Source of the DNA: Gammaproteobacteria bacterium
GTDB taxonomy: Bacteria; Pseudomonadota; Gammaproteobacteria; Eutrophobiales; Eutrophobiaceae
DNA: 64,000 nucleotides
Direction: 5' to 3'
Assembly: GCA_003250975.1 (NCBI GenBank)
Contig: QKIY01000030.1
Span: forward strand, 38,589-102,588
Shown here: positions 18,491-28,400 of the stretch, one piece after another
Numbering within the stretch: position 1 is the first letter of the stretch
Layout: every line of letters starts with the position of its first letter
Made by a program: the position numbers and the translations under genes
The notes under the pieces: generated by a model
The model's database searches: none
The model's input: the letters and a program-made list of their open reading frames with translations, nothing else
What the model was told of the DNA's origin: nothing

Positions 18491-19528
18491 ATGGTGATAA
18501 AAAAAGACAGCATTTTATGTTTTGTTTTTTGTGCAATACTGATAATTGCATTTGATTCTGTACACTCGAACGAAAGCCTTCCCACTGCTGAACATGCCCT
18601 GAAATACCCACGAGTAGATAAGTCCCTGTTGCTGGATATTGATAAAGCCGGAAGTACCTATGTTTCAGCAGGGGAGAGGGGACATATATTATGGTCAAAT
18701 GACGGCAGCACCTGGACACAGGCCGAGGTGCCGACGCGATCAACACTGACAGCGGTCACGATGGTTGATGAAGACCATGGCTGGGCAGTCGGGCATGATG
18801 CCGTGATCCTGAACACAAATGATGGTGGACGGACATGGCAACGACAATATTATGCCCCCGAGGAAGAAACCCCTTTACTGGATGTCTGGTTTGAAAATAT
18901 ATCGAGAGGTATAGCTGTTGGCGCTTATGGGATGTATCTGCTAACCGAAGACGGTGGAAAGACATGGGAAATATCCAAGATGCGGATCAACAGATCTTCT
19001 GAAATGGAATCTACTGCGGATGCATCGGATGAACTGATCGATTTCTATGACCTGCATTTAAATGCCATAGCGGAATCTGCAGATAGGATTTTATATATAG
19101 TAGCGGAGGCCGGCAAAATATACTCTTCCAGTGACAAGGGCATGACATGGAATGAGTTGCCATCACCTTATGTAGGGTCTTTCTTTGGCGTTCTTCCTCT
19201 CGAGAATGGAGCACTTCTTGTTTTTGGTCTGCGTGGAAATATTTATCGTACGGAAAATGACGGTAAGACTTGGGAGAAAATTGACTCAAATACACATAAT
19301 ATTATAACCAATGGCATACAACTGGCTGACGGGATCATTTTACTGACAGGCTTGGGGGGCACCCTACTTGTAAGTCATGACCAGGGGCATGTATTTAAAC
19401 TGATTGCCAAAAAAAACCGCAGTGGCATCGCTTCACTCATTGAAACGGACGACGGACGGATTATTGTAACTGGCGATAACGGAATTAACAGTTTCGAGCC
19501 GCAAAACCTGGAACTGAAAAATGACTGA
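18491..19528 (+). CDS. YCF48-like Asp-box beta-propeller protein
   Basis: This is a protein of about 345 residues with a signal peptide (SILCFVFCAILIIAFDSVHS). It is built of at least six Asp-box repeats (S/T-x-D-x-G-x-T-W): SNDGSTW, TNDGGRTW, TEDGGKTW, SSDKGMTW, ENDGKTW and SHDQGHVF. The fold should be a periplasmic beta-propeller like the photosystem II assembly factor YCF48. In non-phototrophs such proteins are repeatedly found beside DUF1302, DUF1329 and RND transporters. The ATG at 18491 follows a GGCAGG ribosome site; an earlier ATG at 18434 lies inside a terminator. The stop overlaps the transporter start by 8 bp. Confidence 0.83.
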   Translation: MVIKKDSILCFVFCAILIIAFDSVHSNESLPTAEHALKYPRVDKSLLLDIDKAGSTYVSAGERGHILWSNDGSTWTQAEVPTRSTLTAVTMVDEDHGWAVGHDAVILNTNDGGRTWQRQYYAPEEETPLLDVWFENISRGIAVGAYGMYLLTEDGGKTWEISKMRINRSSEMESTADASDELIDFYDLHLNAIAESADRILYIVAEAGKIYSSSDKGMTWNELPSPYVGSFFGVLPLENGALLVFGLRGNIYRTENDGKTWEKIDSNTHNIITNGIQLADGIILLTGLGGTLLVSHDQGHVFKLIAKKNRSGIASLIETDDGRIIVTGDNGINSFEPQNLELKND

Positions 19529-21848
19529 ATCACCGGTAGTGCTGACAATCGAATCTTTCCTCTTTGCCCATCGTAAAACGGTCCTGTCGCTATTCGGTAT
19601 TGTGACAATACTGATGATTATTTCAGCTTTGCAACTTCGTGTTGACGCAGGCTTCAGGAAATCCCTCCCGCTCCAGCATGAGTATATGAAGACTTTTGTT
19701 AAATACCAGGATGAATTCGGTGGGGCCAACCGGATACTGGTTGCACTGATAGCCAGTGATGAGGATATGTTCACTCCGGGATTTTTTAGGACACTGAAAA
19801 ACATTACAGATGAAGTATTTTTCATTCCCGGTGTCGATCGGGCCCAGGTAAAATCGCTATTTACACCGAATGTCAGGTTTACCGAGGTCGTCGAGGACGG
19901 TATTACTGGAGGTAATGTCATTCCAGATGATTTCAATTATACGGAAGAAGACCTGCAGGAAGTCAGGGAAAACATCATAAAGGCAGGCATCGTCGGCAGG
20001 CTGGTCGCAAATGACTTTTCCGGCGCTCTGGTAAGCGCGCAATTACTGGATGTTAATCCGAATACTGGAGAACGACTGGATTATGTTGAAGTGGCCAGAC
20101 TGCTGGAGGAGAACATTCGTCAAAAATATAGCAATGAACAGAATAAAATTGATATTGACTACCATATTATCGGGTTCGCAAAGGTCATCGGTGACATAAC
20201 CAGTGGAGCAAAACGAGTTATTCTGTTTTTCTTTATCGCCTTTCTAATCACTGTTTGCCTCGTTATTTTTTTCGCCCAGTCTGTCAAACTTGCCATGGTT
20301 CCTATTGCCTGTTCCCTGATGGCCGTAATCTGGCAACTGGGACTGTTGCCTCTGCTTGGCTTCGGAATAGATCCAATGTCAATACTGGTGCCATTCCTCA
20401 TATTCGCCATTGGCGTGAGTCATGGCATGCAGATGTTGGCTGCTGTAAGGGTGAGTGTCTGGATGGGCAGAGACTGTGAATCGGCCTGCCGAATGAGCTT
20501 TCGCCGTTTAATGGTACCCGGTTCAATTGCACTGCTAAGCGATACTATTGGCTTTATTACGATTTTGCTGATAAAGGTAGAGATCATTCAGGAAATGGCG
20601 ATTACCGCAAGCCTGGGTGTTGCAGTAATTATCCTTACCAACCTGGTCCTGCTGCCATTACTAATTTCATACATGCACCTGGATAGCCAGTATCTTGCCA
20701 AGCTTCAGAAGCGCGCAAGAATCCTGTTTCCGCTCTGGAACAGGATGTCCAGGATTACCCTCGACAAAAATGCGCTAATTGTCATATTTATAGCCGTATT
20801 GTTGCTCATTGTAGGGATCTGGAAAGGGACCGATGTCAAGATCGGGGACCAGCACAGGGGGGTGCCTGAATTGCACAGGGACTCCCGCTATAACCTGGAT
20901 TCTGAAGAGATTGCCCGGCGTTTTTCCATTGGTGTTGATGTGCTATCAGTGATAGTTGAGACAATTCCTGAGGGATGTATAAATTATGACGTGATGGAAA
21001 CAATTGATCAGTTTGAATGGCACATGACCAATACACCTGGTGTGCAATCAGTACTGGCTTTGCCTGGTATTGCAAAAATCATCAACGCCGGTTGGAATGA
21101 AGGTAATATCAAGTGGCGTGTGTTACCCAGAAACCAGTCTGTCCTTACGCAGGCTGTTTCCTATGTTCCAACTTCATCGGGCCTCTTGAACAGCGATTGT
21201 AGTATCATGCCTGTGCTGATATTTACCAGGGACCATAAATCGGAGACCATCAAGGCGATAATCAACAGCGTTAAAACCTTCAGTAGTACTAACAATTCTA
21301 AAACCATAAAATTCAGACTAGCTGCAGGGAACGTTGGCGTAATGGCAGCCACGAATGAAGAGGTTGAGGCGGCCCAGTTCCCGATTTTGTTCTATGTGTA
21401 CTCTGCGATAATCATTCTTTGTTTGATAACGTTCCGTTCTGTCCCGGGGACCATGTGTATAGTTATTCCGCTTGCACTGGTATCACTACTTACCTATGCG
21501 TTGATGAACGTCCTGGAAATAGGGTTAAAAGTGAATACCCTGCCGGTGGTGGCGCTGGGTGCAGGCATCGGCGTGGACTATGGTATATATATCTATAACC
21601 GGTTGGCTTTTTTTATTGCGGATGGTCAGTCAAAGATGCATGCATTTGAAAAGGCACTTGCAACCTCGGGTTCTGCCGTCTTCTTTACAGCCATGACCCT
21701 GACGATCGGTGTTATGACCTGGATGTTTTCACCACTTAAATTCCAGGCGGATATGGGCATTCTGTTGATGTTTATGTTTTTTGTTAATATGCTTGGTGCC
21801 ATATTTTTATTACCCGCCCTGGCCGCTGTATTGTTAAAAAACGAATAA
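19521..21848 (+). CDS. MMPL/RND-superfamily transporter
   Basis: This is a 775-residue inner-membrane protein with internal duplication. One N-terminal membrane segment precedes a large periplasmic domain and five to six membrane segments (from about residue 230: VILFFFIAFLITVCLVIFF). A second segment near residue 415 begins the second half of the same design (from about 625). The motifs GIDPMSILVPFLIFAIGVSHGMQ in part and LGAGIGVDYGIYIYNR are typical of MMPL/HpnN-like exporters with sterol-sensing-like domains. The gene is translationally coupled to the YCF48-like gene. With DUF1302/DUF1329 upstream it probably forms a trans-envelope route for a hydrophobic compound. Hopanoids are a candidate given genes elsewhere in the window, but this is conjecture. 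Confidence 0.84.
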   Translation: MTESPVVLTIESFLFAHRKTVLSLFGIVTILMIISALQLRVDAGFRKSLPLQHEYMKTFVKYQDEFGGANRILVALIASDEDMFTPGFFRTLKNITDEVFFIPGVDRAQVKSLFTPNVRFTEVVEDGITGGNVIPDDFNYTEEDLQEVRENIIKAGIVGRLVANDFSGALVSAQLLDVNPNTGERLDYVEVARLLEENIRQKYSNEQNKIDIDYHIIGFAKVIGDITSGAKRVILFFFIAFLITVCLVIFFAQSVKLAMVPIACSLMAVIWQLGLLPLLGFGIDPMSILVPFLIFAIGVSHGMQMLAAVRVSVWMGRDCESACRMSFRRLMVPGSIALLSDTIGFITILLIKVEIIQEMAITASLGVAVIILTNLVLLPLLISYMHLDSQYLAKLQKRARILFPLWNRMSRITLDKNALIVIFIAVLLLIVGIWKGTDVKIGDQHRGVPELHRDSRYNLDSEEIARRFSIGVDVLSVIVETIPEGCINYDVMETIDQFEWHMTNTPGVQSVLALPGIAKIINAGWNEGNIKWRVLPRNQSVLTQAVSYVPTSSGLLNSDCSIMPVLIFTRDHKSETIKAIINSVKTFSSTNNSKTIKFRLAAGNVGVMAATNEEVEAAQFPILFYVYSAIIILCLITFRSVPGTMCIVIPLALVSLLTYALMNVLEIGLKVNTLPVVALGAGIGVDYGIYIYNRLAFFIADGQSKMHAFEKALATSGSAVFFTAMTLTIGVMTWMFSPLKFQADMGILLMFMFFVNMLGAIFLLPALAAVLLKNE

Positions 21849-21867
21849 CCTCCGGGAATCGCAATCT

Positions 21868-23322
21868 ATGAGTCGGTACGCCATCGTCTGGTTCAGGCAG
21901 GATCTTCGGGTAATAGATAATCCTGCATTAACCGCGGCTGTAGAGTCCGGCGCTGATGTGATTCCGCTGTATATCTGGTCTCCGGAAGAAGAGGGCGACT
22001 GGGCGCCGGGGAGTGCCAGTCGTTACTGGTTACATCATGCGCTGCTTTCCCTGGACAGGGAACTTCAAGCACGGGGCAGCAGGCTGGTATTGAGAGGGGG
22101 GACCTGCCTCGAAACCATTAATAGCCTGATAAAACAAACCGGGGCAGAACATGTTTACTGGAACCGTTGTTATGAACCTGCAGCTGTCAAGCGTGATTCG
22201 AGGATCATAAAGGCACTGGAAAAAAGCGGTGTCAGTGTTGAAACCTACACCGGACAATTGCTTCATGATCCACAGCAAATCAAAAACAGACAGGGTAAGG
22301 CTTTCAGGGTATTCACCCCCTTCTGGAAACACTACCAGACACTGGATGTCACACGGCCTCTCAAGGCAACAATAAAAAAAATCAACAGCCCCGGCAGATG
22401 GCCCAAATCCAGTGGAATTAATGGACTTGGTCTGATACCGGTTATCAACTGGTATGCGGGCATGGATCGATTCTGGGATACCGGTCGTCGGACCGCGCAT
22501 GAATTTCTTGAGTGCTTTATCCGGCAGGGACTTCCGGACTATTCCGAAAACCGGGACTTCCCGGCCATCGAGGGAGTCTCAAGACTCTCGCCGTTTCTGC
22601 ATTTCGGCCAGATCAGCCCGCGTCAGGTCTGGGAGGCAGTAGTGAAACGCGAGCAAAAGCAGGGGCGATTGTCTCCCGGCACAGCGGCGACAGCCTGGTT
22701 GAGGCAACTTGTCTGGCGGGAATTCGCCTGTCACCTCCTGTATCATTTCCCCGAGACCACTGATCAGCCCCTGAATATCGGCTTCAAGAATTTCCCCTGG
22801 AAGAGTGATAAAAGGTTGCGTAGCTGTTGGCAGGCCGGTATCACCGGTTATCCTATTGTCGATGCCGGTATGCGGCAACTCTGGCAGACGGGGTGGATGC
22901 ATAACCGGGTGAGAATGATAGCCGGGTCATTCCTGGTCAAAGACCTACTGATACACTGGCGTGATGGTGCACGCTGGTTTTGGGATACGCTGGTGGATGC
23001 TGATCTGGCAAACAATACCATGGGCTGGCAGTGGGTTGCAGGCTGCGGTGCAGATGCTGCACCGTATTTTCGCATTTTCAACCCCGTGCGACAGGGAGAG
23101 CGTTTTGACCCGGAAGGTCAGTACGTCAGGCGTTGGCTGCCGGAGCTGGCGGGACTCGACAACAAGTATATACACAGACCATGGCAAGCCCCGAAAAATC
23201 TATTGAAGCAGGCCGGCGTGATACTGGGCAAGAACTATCCCGAGCCGATAGTTGATCACGATATGGCCAGGAAGAGGGCATTGTCCTGCTATCAAGAGAT
23301 GAAAAAAACTATTAAGAAATGA
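21868..23322 (+). CDS. phrB: Deoxyribodipyrimidine photolyase
   Basis: This 484-residue flavoprotein repairs cyclobutane pyrimidine dimers using blue light. The N-terminal antenna domain begins IVWFRQDLRVIDNPAL. The C-terminal FAD domain has LSPFLHFGQISPRQVW, LVWREFACHLLYHFP, the helix WMHNRVRMIAGSFLVKDLL and the photolyase signature NNTMGWQWVAGCGADAAPYFRIFNP in two parts. Length and motifs fit class I CPD photolyases rather than cryptochrome-DASH. It starts 19 bp after the transporter stop and is followed after 10 bp by the acyltransferase gene. Confidence 0.94.
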   Translation: MSRYAIVWFRQDLRVIDNPALTAAVESGADVIPLYIWSPEEEGDWAPGSASRYWLHHALLSLDRELQARGSRLVLRGGTCLETINSLIKQTGAEHVYWNRCYEPAAVKRDSRIIKALEKSGVSVETYTGQLLHDPQQIKNRQGKAFRVFTPFWKHYQTLDVTRPLKATIKKINSPGRWPKSSGINGLGLIPVINWYAGMDRFWDTGRRTAHEFLECFIRQGLPDYSENRDFPAIEGVSRLSPFLHFGQISPRQVWEAVVKREQKQGRLSPGTAATAWLRQLVWREFACHLLYHFPETTDQPLNIGFKNFPWKSDKRLRSCWQAGITGYPIVDAGMRQLWQTGWMHNRVRMIAGSFLVKDLLIHWRDGARWFWDTLVDADLANNTMGWQWVAGCGADAAPYFRIFNPVRQGERFDPEGQYVRRWLPELAGLDNKYIHRPWQAPKNLLKQAGVILGKNYPEPIVDHDMARKRALSCYQEMKKTIKK

Positions 23323-23332
23323 ATATTAAAAA

Positions 23333-24226
23333 GTGAAGTTTATCCATCCACGTTACTGGCCCGCCTGGTGCCTTATTGCACTGGTCAGGGCCAGTTCATT
23401 TTTACCCTATCACTGGCAAATGTACATGGGGAGCCTGCTTGGAAAAATTGCCAAAAGATTTGGTAAAAAACGGGTTTACATTGCCGAGACGAATATGCGC
23501 CTGTGTTTTCCGGAGTGGTCCGCAGAGAAACGCCATGAGATGCTGGATCTCCATTTTGATTCACTCGGCAAAAGCCCGTTTGATTTCGGTATCGCAGCCT
23601 GGTGGAGTGATGAGAAGATCCGTTCACTGGCACAGGTCGAGGGTGTAGAAAATCTCAGGGAGGCCCTGGCCGTGGGACGGGGCGCGATTCTGCTGGCGGG
23701 GCATTTTACTACGCTCGATATTGCAGGCCGTATCATGCATCTCTATACGCCTTTCTACCCCATCTACCGCAAACACAATAATCCCTTGATGGAGGATTTT
23801 ATCGGCGGTAATCGCGCTAATATTTGTGGCAAGGCCATTCGGCATGAAGACATGCGCAGCATGTACAAGGCACTGCGCGACAATATGCCCCTTTATTATA
23901 TCCCTGACCAGAACTTCGGTATGCGATATTCTATCTTTGTGCCGTTTTTCGGGATTATGGCCGCCACTATTACCGCCACCTCAAGGCTGGCTGCAAAATA
24001 TGGTACACCGGTAATTCCCATTTCGCAGGCACGTCTGCCGGACAATCGGGGTTATCAGGTCAGGTTCGGGAAGGCACTGGACAACTTTCCGTCAGACAAC
24101 CTGGAAAAGGATACGATCCGCATCAATCAGTTACTGGAACAGCAGGTCAGGGAAAACCCGGCAGATTATCTCTGGGTACATCGAAGGTTCAAAACGCGCC
24201 CCGAGGGGGAAGAAAGTCTGTATTAA
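23333..24226 (+). CDS. LpxL/HtrB-like lipid A acyltransferase-family protein
   Basis: This is a 297-residue protein with an N-terminal hydrophobic anchor. It has the HX4D acyltransferase motif GHFTTLD (H124, D129) and downstream blocks FYPIYRKHNNPLMEDFI and IPDQNFGMRYSIFVPFFG, as in the lauroyl/palmitoleoyl acyltransferases that add secondary chains to lipid A. DYLWVHRRFKTRP near the end is also family-typical. The start is GTG at 23333. Whether the acceptor is lipid A, another lipid or an ornithine-type lipid cannot be read. It is probably co-transcribed with the photolyase gene. Confidence 0.85.
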   Translation: MKFIHPRYWPAWCLIALVRASSFLPYHWQMYMGSLLGKIAKRFGKKRVYIAETNMRLCFPEWSAEKRHEMLDLHFDSLGKSPFDFGIAAWWSDEKIRSLAQVEGVENLREALAVGRGAILLAGHFTTLDIAGRIMHLYTPFYPIYRKHNNPLMEDFIGGNRANICGKAIRHEDMRSMYKALRDNMPLYYIPDQNFGMRYSIFVPFFGIMAATITATSRLAAKYGTPVIPISQARLPDNRGYQVRFGKALDNFPSDNLEKDTIRINQLLEQQVRENPADYLWVHRRFKTRPEGEESLY

Positions 24227-24653
24227 TACTAATTATTAATGTGAGGCAATAATTATTTTAAACTCATACGGGCTTGCAATTCATAGCTTAATTTTCAGGA
24301 TGTTACTGGATATTTATTTAGTAATAATAAATAAAAAACGTATAACCTCATGAATAAAAATTAAAAAATTTAATTTGTACTCATCCCTGGTTTTATTCAA
24401 GGCGGGATCAGTGACCGTATACCCCAAAAGTGCTATATTTTTTTTAGGGAGATGACCTGGAGATTACATGTAAAGTGTAATTCTGCAGTCTTAATATTCC
24501 CGTCTGTAATACCATGCTGGTTCCGGGAAAGGCGATCATTAAGAATCCCGTCCCCGGGAACAGAATTAAGGGTGGTCCGTAATCAGGAAATTCTGGATAA
24601 CCCCGCCATTAAAAAAACTATTGTGATAACAAGCAAGGATGGGGGGTGGTCGT
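24227..24653. other. AT-rich intergenic region before sapC
   Basis: These 427 bp hold no convincing gene. The first 170 bp are very AT-rich, with an AT-only inverted repeat (ATTTATT and AATAAAT around 24311-24331) that is not terminator-like because an A-run, not a T-run, follows. The promoter of the SapC and giant-protein region should lie here, but no confident hexamers were found. Confidence 0.5.
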
Positions 24654-25385
24654 ATGACCGCACAGCTTCTATTTTACAAGCAGGCTGTTCCGGTATCGAA
24701 AGAACAGCATGGTAGTCTATGTATAGATACCAAAAAGGATTTCAGCTTTACCAATAATATCAACTCAGTACCACTCACTGCTGTCGAATTTCCAAATGCA
24801 GCGCGCGATTTTGTAATTGTATTTGCCGGCAAAGAGACACTCATGCCGGCCGTGCTACTTGGTGTTCAACAGGATAAAAACCTGTATGTAGATAATAGTG
24901 GCACATGGACCGGCCGTTATATCCCTGCATTTATCAGAAGGTATCCTTTCGTATTCTCCAGCAGCCAGGATGGCAAAACATTTACTCTGTGTATTGATCA
25001 GGATTTTCCAGGCTTTAATAAAAAGGGTAAGGGCGAACGACTGTTTAATGATGAAGGCGATCAGACCGAATACCTCGGCAAGATGCTGGAATTTCTCCGT
25101 GAATACCAGATCCAATTCCAGCGCACCAAGGTTTTTTGCACAAAATTAAAGGAACTGGATTTACTCGAATCCATGCAGGCTCATTTCACTTTGCCGACTG
25201 GCAATCAGATTTCCCTTACCGGTTTCTATGTCGTGAATCGGGAGAGGCTGAAAGCTGTAGAGGGTGAAAAACTGGCAGAGTTGGCCAAAACAGATGAACT
25301 GGAGCTCATTTATCTTCATCTGCAATCATTGAACAATTTTCAGATAATGCTTGAGAAGACAGGAGAGAAACCTCCCAAACATTAA
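24654..25385 (+). CDS. SapC-family protein
   Basis: This is a 243-residue protein of the SapC family, named from S-layer-associated proteins. Family-typical pieces are the start LLFYKQAVPVSKEQHG, PLTAVEFPNAARDFVIVFAG, PAVLLGV, YIPAFIRRYPFVFS, LCIDQDFPGF and the GERLFNDEGDQTEYL block. It has no signal peptide or membrane segment and should be cytosolic. The ATG at 24654 follows a GGGGGGTGG ribosome site; codons upstream in frame are unlikely to be used. It stands 111 bp before the giant LEPR-XLL gene in the same orientation. A service role such as chaperoning or regulating that surface protein is inferred from position only. Confidence 0.85.
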   Translation: MTAQLLFYKQAVPVSKEQHGSLCIDTKKDFSFTNNINSVPLTAVEFPNAARDFVIVFAGKETLMPAVLLGVQQDKNLYVDNSGTWTGRYIPAFIRRYPFVFSSSQDGKTFTLCIDQDFPGFNKKGKGERLFNDEGDQTEYLGKMLEFLREYQIQFQRTKVFCTKLKELDLLESMQAHFTLPTGNQISLTGFYVVNRERLKAVEGEKLAELAKTDELELIYLHLQSLNNFQIMLEKTGEKPPKH

Positions 25386-25496
25386 TATTAAACAGACGTA
25401 AGACAGGTAGTTATAGAATCTTGCTGAACAGTGGGTGCAGTTCAGCAGGATTCGTCATTAATCCATTGTAATCAAATTAGCGGGGGAAGATGGGTA

Positions 25497-28400
25497 ATGG
25501 CACAACCTTTTGGTATGCCAGGCTGTAAACGAAAGAATCCGGGGATTCCAAAAAATCAACCTATTGCAAGGCTGATTTCAAGCCTTATGCGGCGTACCAA
25601 ATCACCTGCAATCAAAAGACGGTCTCACATTTCTTCACGTCGTCTCCAGTTTGAACCCCTGGAACCCCGCTTATTACTCTCTGCTGAACTGTCTTTCAGT
25701 GCTGCACTTGCCAGTGACCTGACATTGCGTCTCGATAATATTGAAGGTGTTGACACCATCGTTGTTGTTGATAATGAAATTGCCGATCCTGCCGGACAGA
25801 TTGTTGCAAGTCAGGCGCTTGCCGATACAACAGCAGTTAATATTTTTGGCTCGGTAGGCAGCGATCGTCTCAAGGTAAACTTGCAGAACCCGTTCATTGT
25901 TCCTGTACATTTTAATGACAGCACTACCGGAGATAATGATGCACTGGAACTCATGTGCACAGGTGACAGCGACTGGATGCTGGATGGCTTCAATGAAGGC
26001 ACGGTTGGAAACGTTGCCTTCACCGGCATAGAAAACCTGTTTGGTTCTGCCGATAACGCAGACACCTTTATAGTTACTGAAAGCGGTAGTATCTCAGGGG
26101 TCATCGATGGTGGCGTAGGTGGCTTCGATAGCCTGGAACTTAGCGGCGGCAACTATGACTCTGTTGAATATGTTGCCTTCGATGCACATTCCGGCACCAT
26201 ATCGAGAGACGGGGCGGTACTGACCTATGCAGGCTTCGAGCCGATAGTTGATAATACTGTCTTTGCCAATCTGACAATTAACAACGGTAACTTAGATGAC
26301 AGGGCGACGTTGACTGATAACGGTAACAACACTGTCACACTGGCGCCAGTCTTCCCATACTTAACCTTTGAATCGATTACCTTCGCCGACCCGACCAACA
26401 GCCTGACGATCAATCTGGGGGATGATGCGGGCACACCCGTCAGCAAGGATGTACTCACTATTGAATCATTCGACGTAGCAGGAATCGATTTAATTGTAAA
26501 TGGTGAAGGCGGAGTAGATGAAGTTGTCATTACCGGGCCGGTTAATGCAGACAATATAAATATTAATGCAGAATTGATCACCGTAACCGGGGTGATAACT
26601 GCCACGACCGGTGATATCACATTGACTGCTGAATCGACTGACGATGAGGGTATATCACAGCTTGATGGTCTGTTATTTACAGCGGATACCTCAATTGAAA
26701 TCAGTGGATCGGGTGAATTGCATGGCAACGATATCACATTGCTTGCTCACTCAACACTTGATATCGAGACAAGTAATTTCAGCCTGGGTGATGTGAATAT
26801 CGCCTTTGCGGTTGGTATATCAACAGCAAATATTGATATTTCAGATGGGGTGATCAATGCCACCGGAGATCTGAATATCGATGCCATGTCTACAGTAACA
26901 TCCACACTCACGACTGTTCCAGATGATGCCGAAGATGATGATGATGAAGTAGACGCCGCTGTCGCAAGTGCAATCCTGCACAGCTCCCCGACGATTTTGA
27001 TATCCGACGGTAACATAAGTGCCGGTGGTGACGCCATCATTACGGCGACCAACATGGTCACGGCCGATACGACAGCTGATGGTCTCACCGGTGATCAGGG
27101 TGCGACGGTTGCCTTTAACCTGTTTACCGGCGATACCTCGGTAATTATGAGCGGCGGCACGCTTGTTGCCGACGCTGTCACGCTAAAGGCCATCAGCGAA
27201 CGCACGGCCAATGCCACAGCTAATGCCACGGTGGGTGGTGCCAATGCAAGTGGGGGTGGCGATAATCAGTCAGAACAGCGGCTGAAAGACCCTGACAACA
27301 GCAATAATGGTATGGCTGACAGTGACCGGGCCAGCACCGAGGAAGGTAATATTGATTTCGCTGCAGCTGTCGCAGTCGGTGTCGTCACCGGTGATACCAC
27401 TGCCCAGATCACCGGAGGTACTGTTAACGCTACTGTGGGTAATCTTGATCTGACGGCGACCGGCGAAGTTGATGTTATGACAATCGCCGATGGCTCGAAC
27501 AAGACCGGCGGCGATGGCACATCGGTCGGAGTAGGGGTAGCGATCAATGTGGTCACCCCGACAGTTACTGCCTCCATCAGTGATGCCGATGTCGACAGCG
27601 CGACACTCATTAATATAACGGCCAAGATCCCTGACAGCATGATTAGTGCCGAGGCCACGTCCGGTGCGGGTGGCAGCAACCTCGGGGTGGCGGGCTCTCT
27701 TGCTATTAATGTCACTGTACTTAATGTCAATGCAATGATCGGAGGCAATGTCGAGGCCAACGGTGCCAATATCAGCCTGACTGCAGAATCCGATACCGAG
27801 AGCAAGGCGCTGGCAATGGCCGAAGTGGATGGCAGTGGTGATGCCACCGGCGTTGGTGCATCCGTCGCCATTAATATTGCCGACAATGATACCCATGCCA
27901 AGCTGCTCGGAGGTGCCGTCCTGACAAATGCTGATGATCTGACGCTCTCGGCCACGTCGAATCATACAATGACCACCGAAGCGAGGGGTGGTGCGGTCGG
28001 CGGTACGGCGGTAACACCGGTGGTGGCAGTATCCATCGCCACCAATAATACGCAGGCCATGCTGGGCACGGGCGATGCACTTTTGTTGGGAGGTGCCCTG
28101 GAGGCAACAGCCTCCCATGAAGGTTCGGTATCTACACTGGCTGATGGTGAAGCAGCTGGCAGCAGTGCTGCGGTCGGTGCGGCCATTGCGTTTACCTACA
28201 GTAAGGACACAGTCCTCGCAACAACACTGCGCAGCATCATGGCGGGTGGTGCAATTTCTTTCAGTTCAAGTTCAATCGGGGTGAACCGGTCAAAGGCCAA
28301 GGCCAGCGCCAGCGGTGCCTCGGATACCGGTGATGATGCCCAGACACAGGCCAGCAGCCAGCGGACAACTGGCAACACCAGGGCATCATCGGGTGGTGCC

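Noticed and set aside
24311..24331. Terminator after the acyltransferase gene
   Set aside because: The stem is made only of A-T pairs and is followed by A residues rather than T.
24452..24715. 87-codon frame upstream of and overlapping the SapC gene
   Set aside because: It has no family resemblance, overlaps the better-supported SapC start and its ribosome site, and has atypical composition.
25431..25496. GTG start for the giant gene adding 22 residues
   Set aside because: The ATG at 25497 has a GGGGGAAG ribosome site at proper distance, while the GTG has none. It remains possible.
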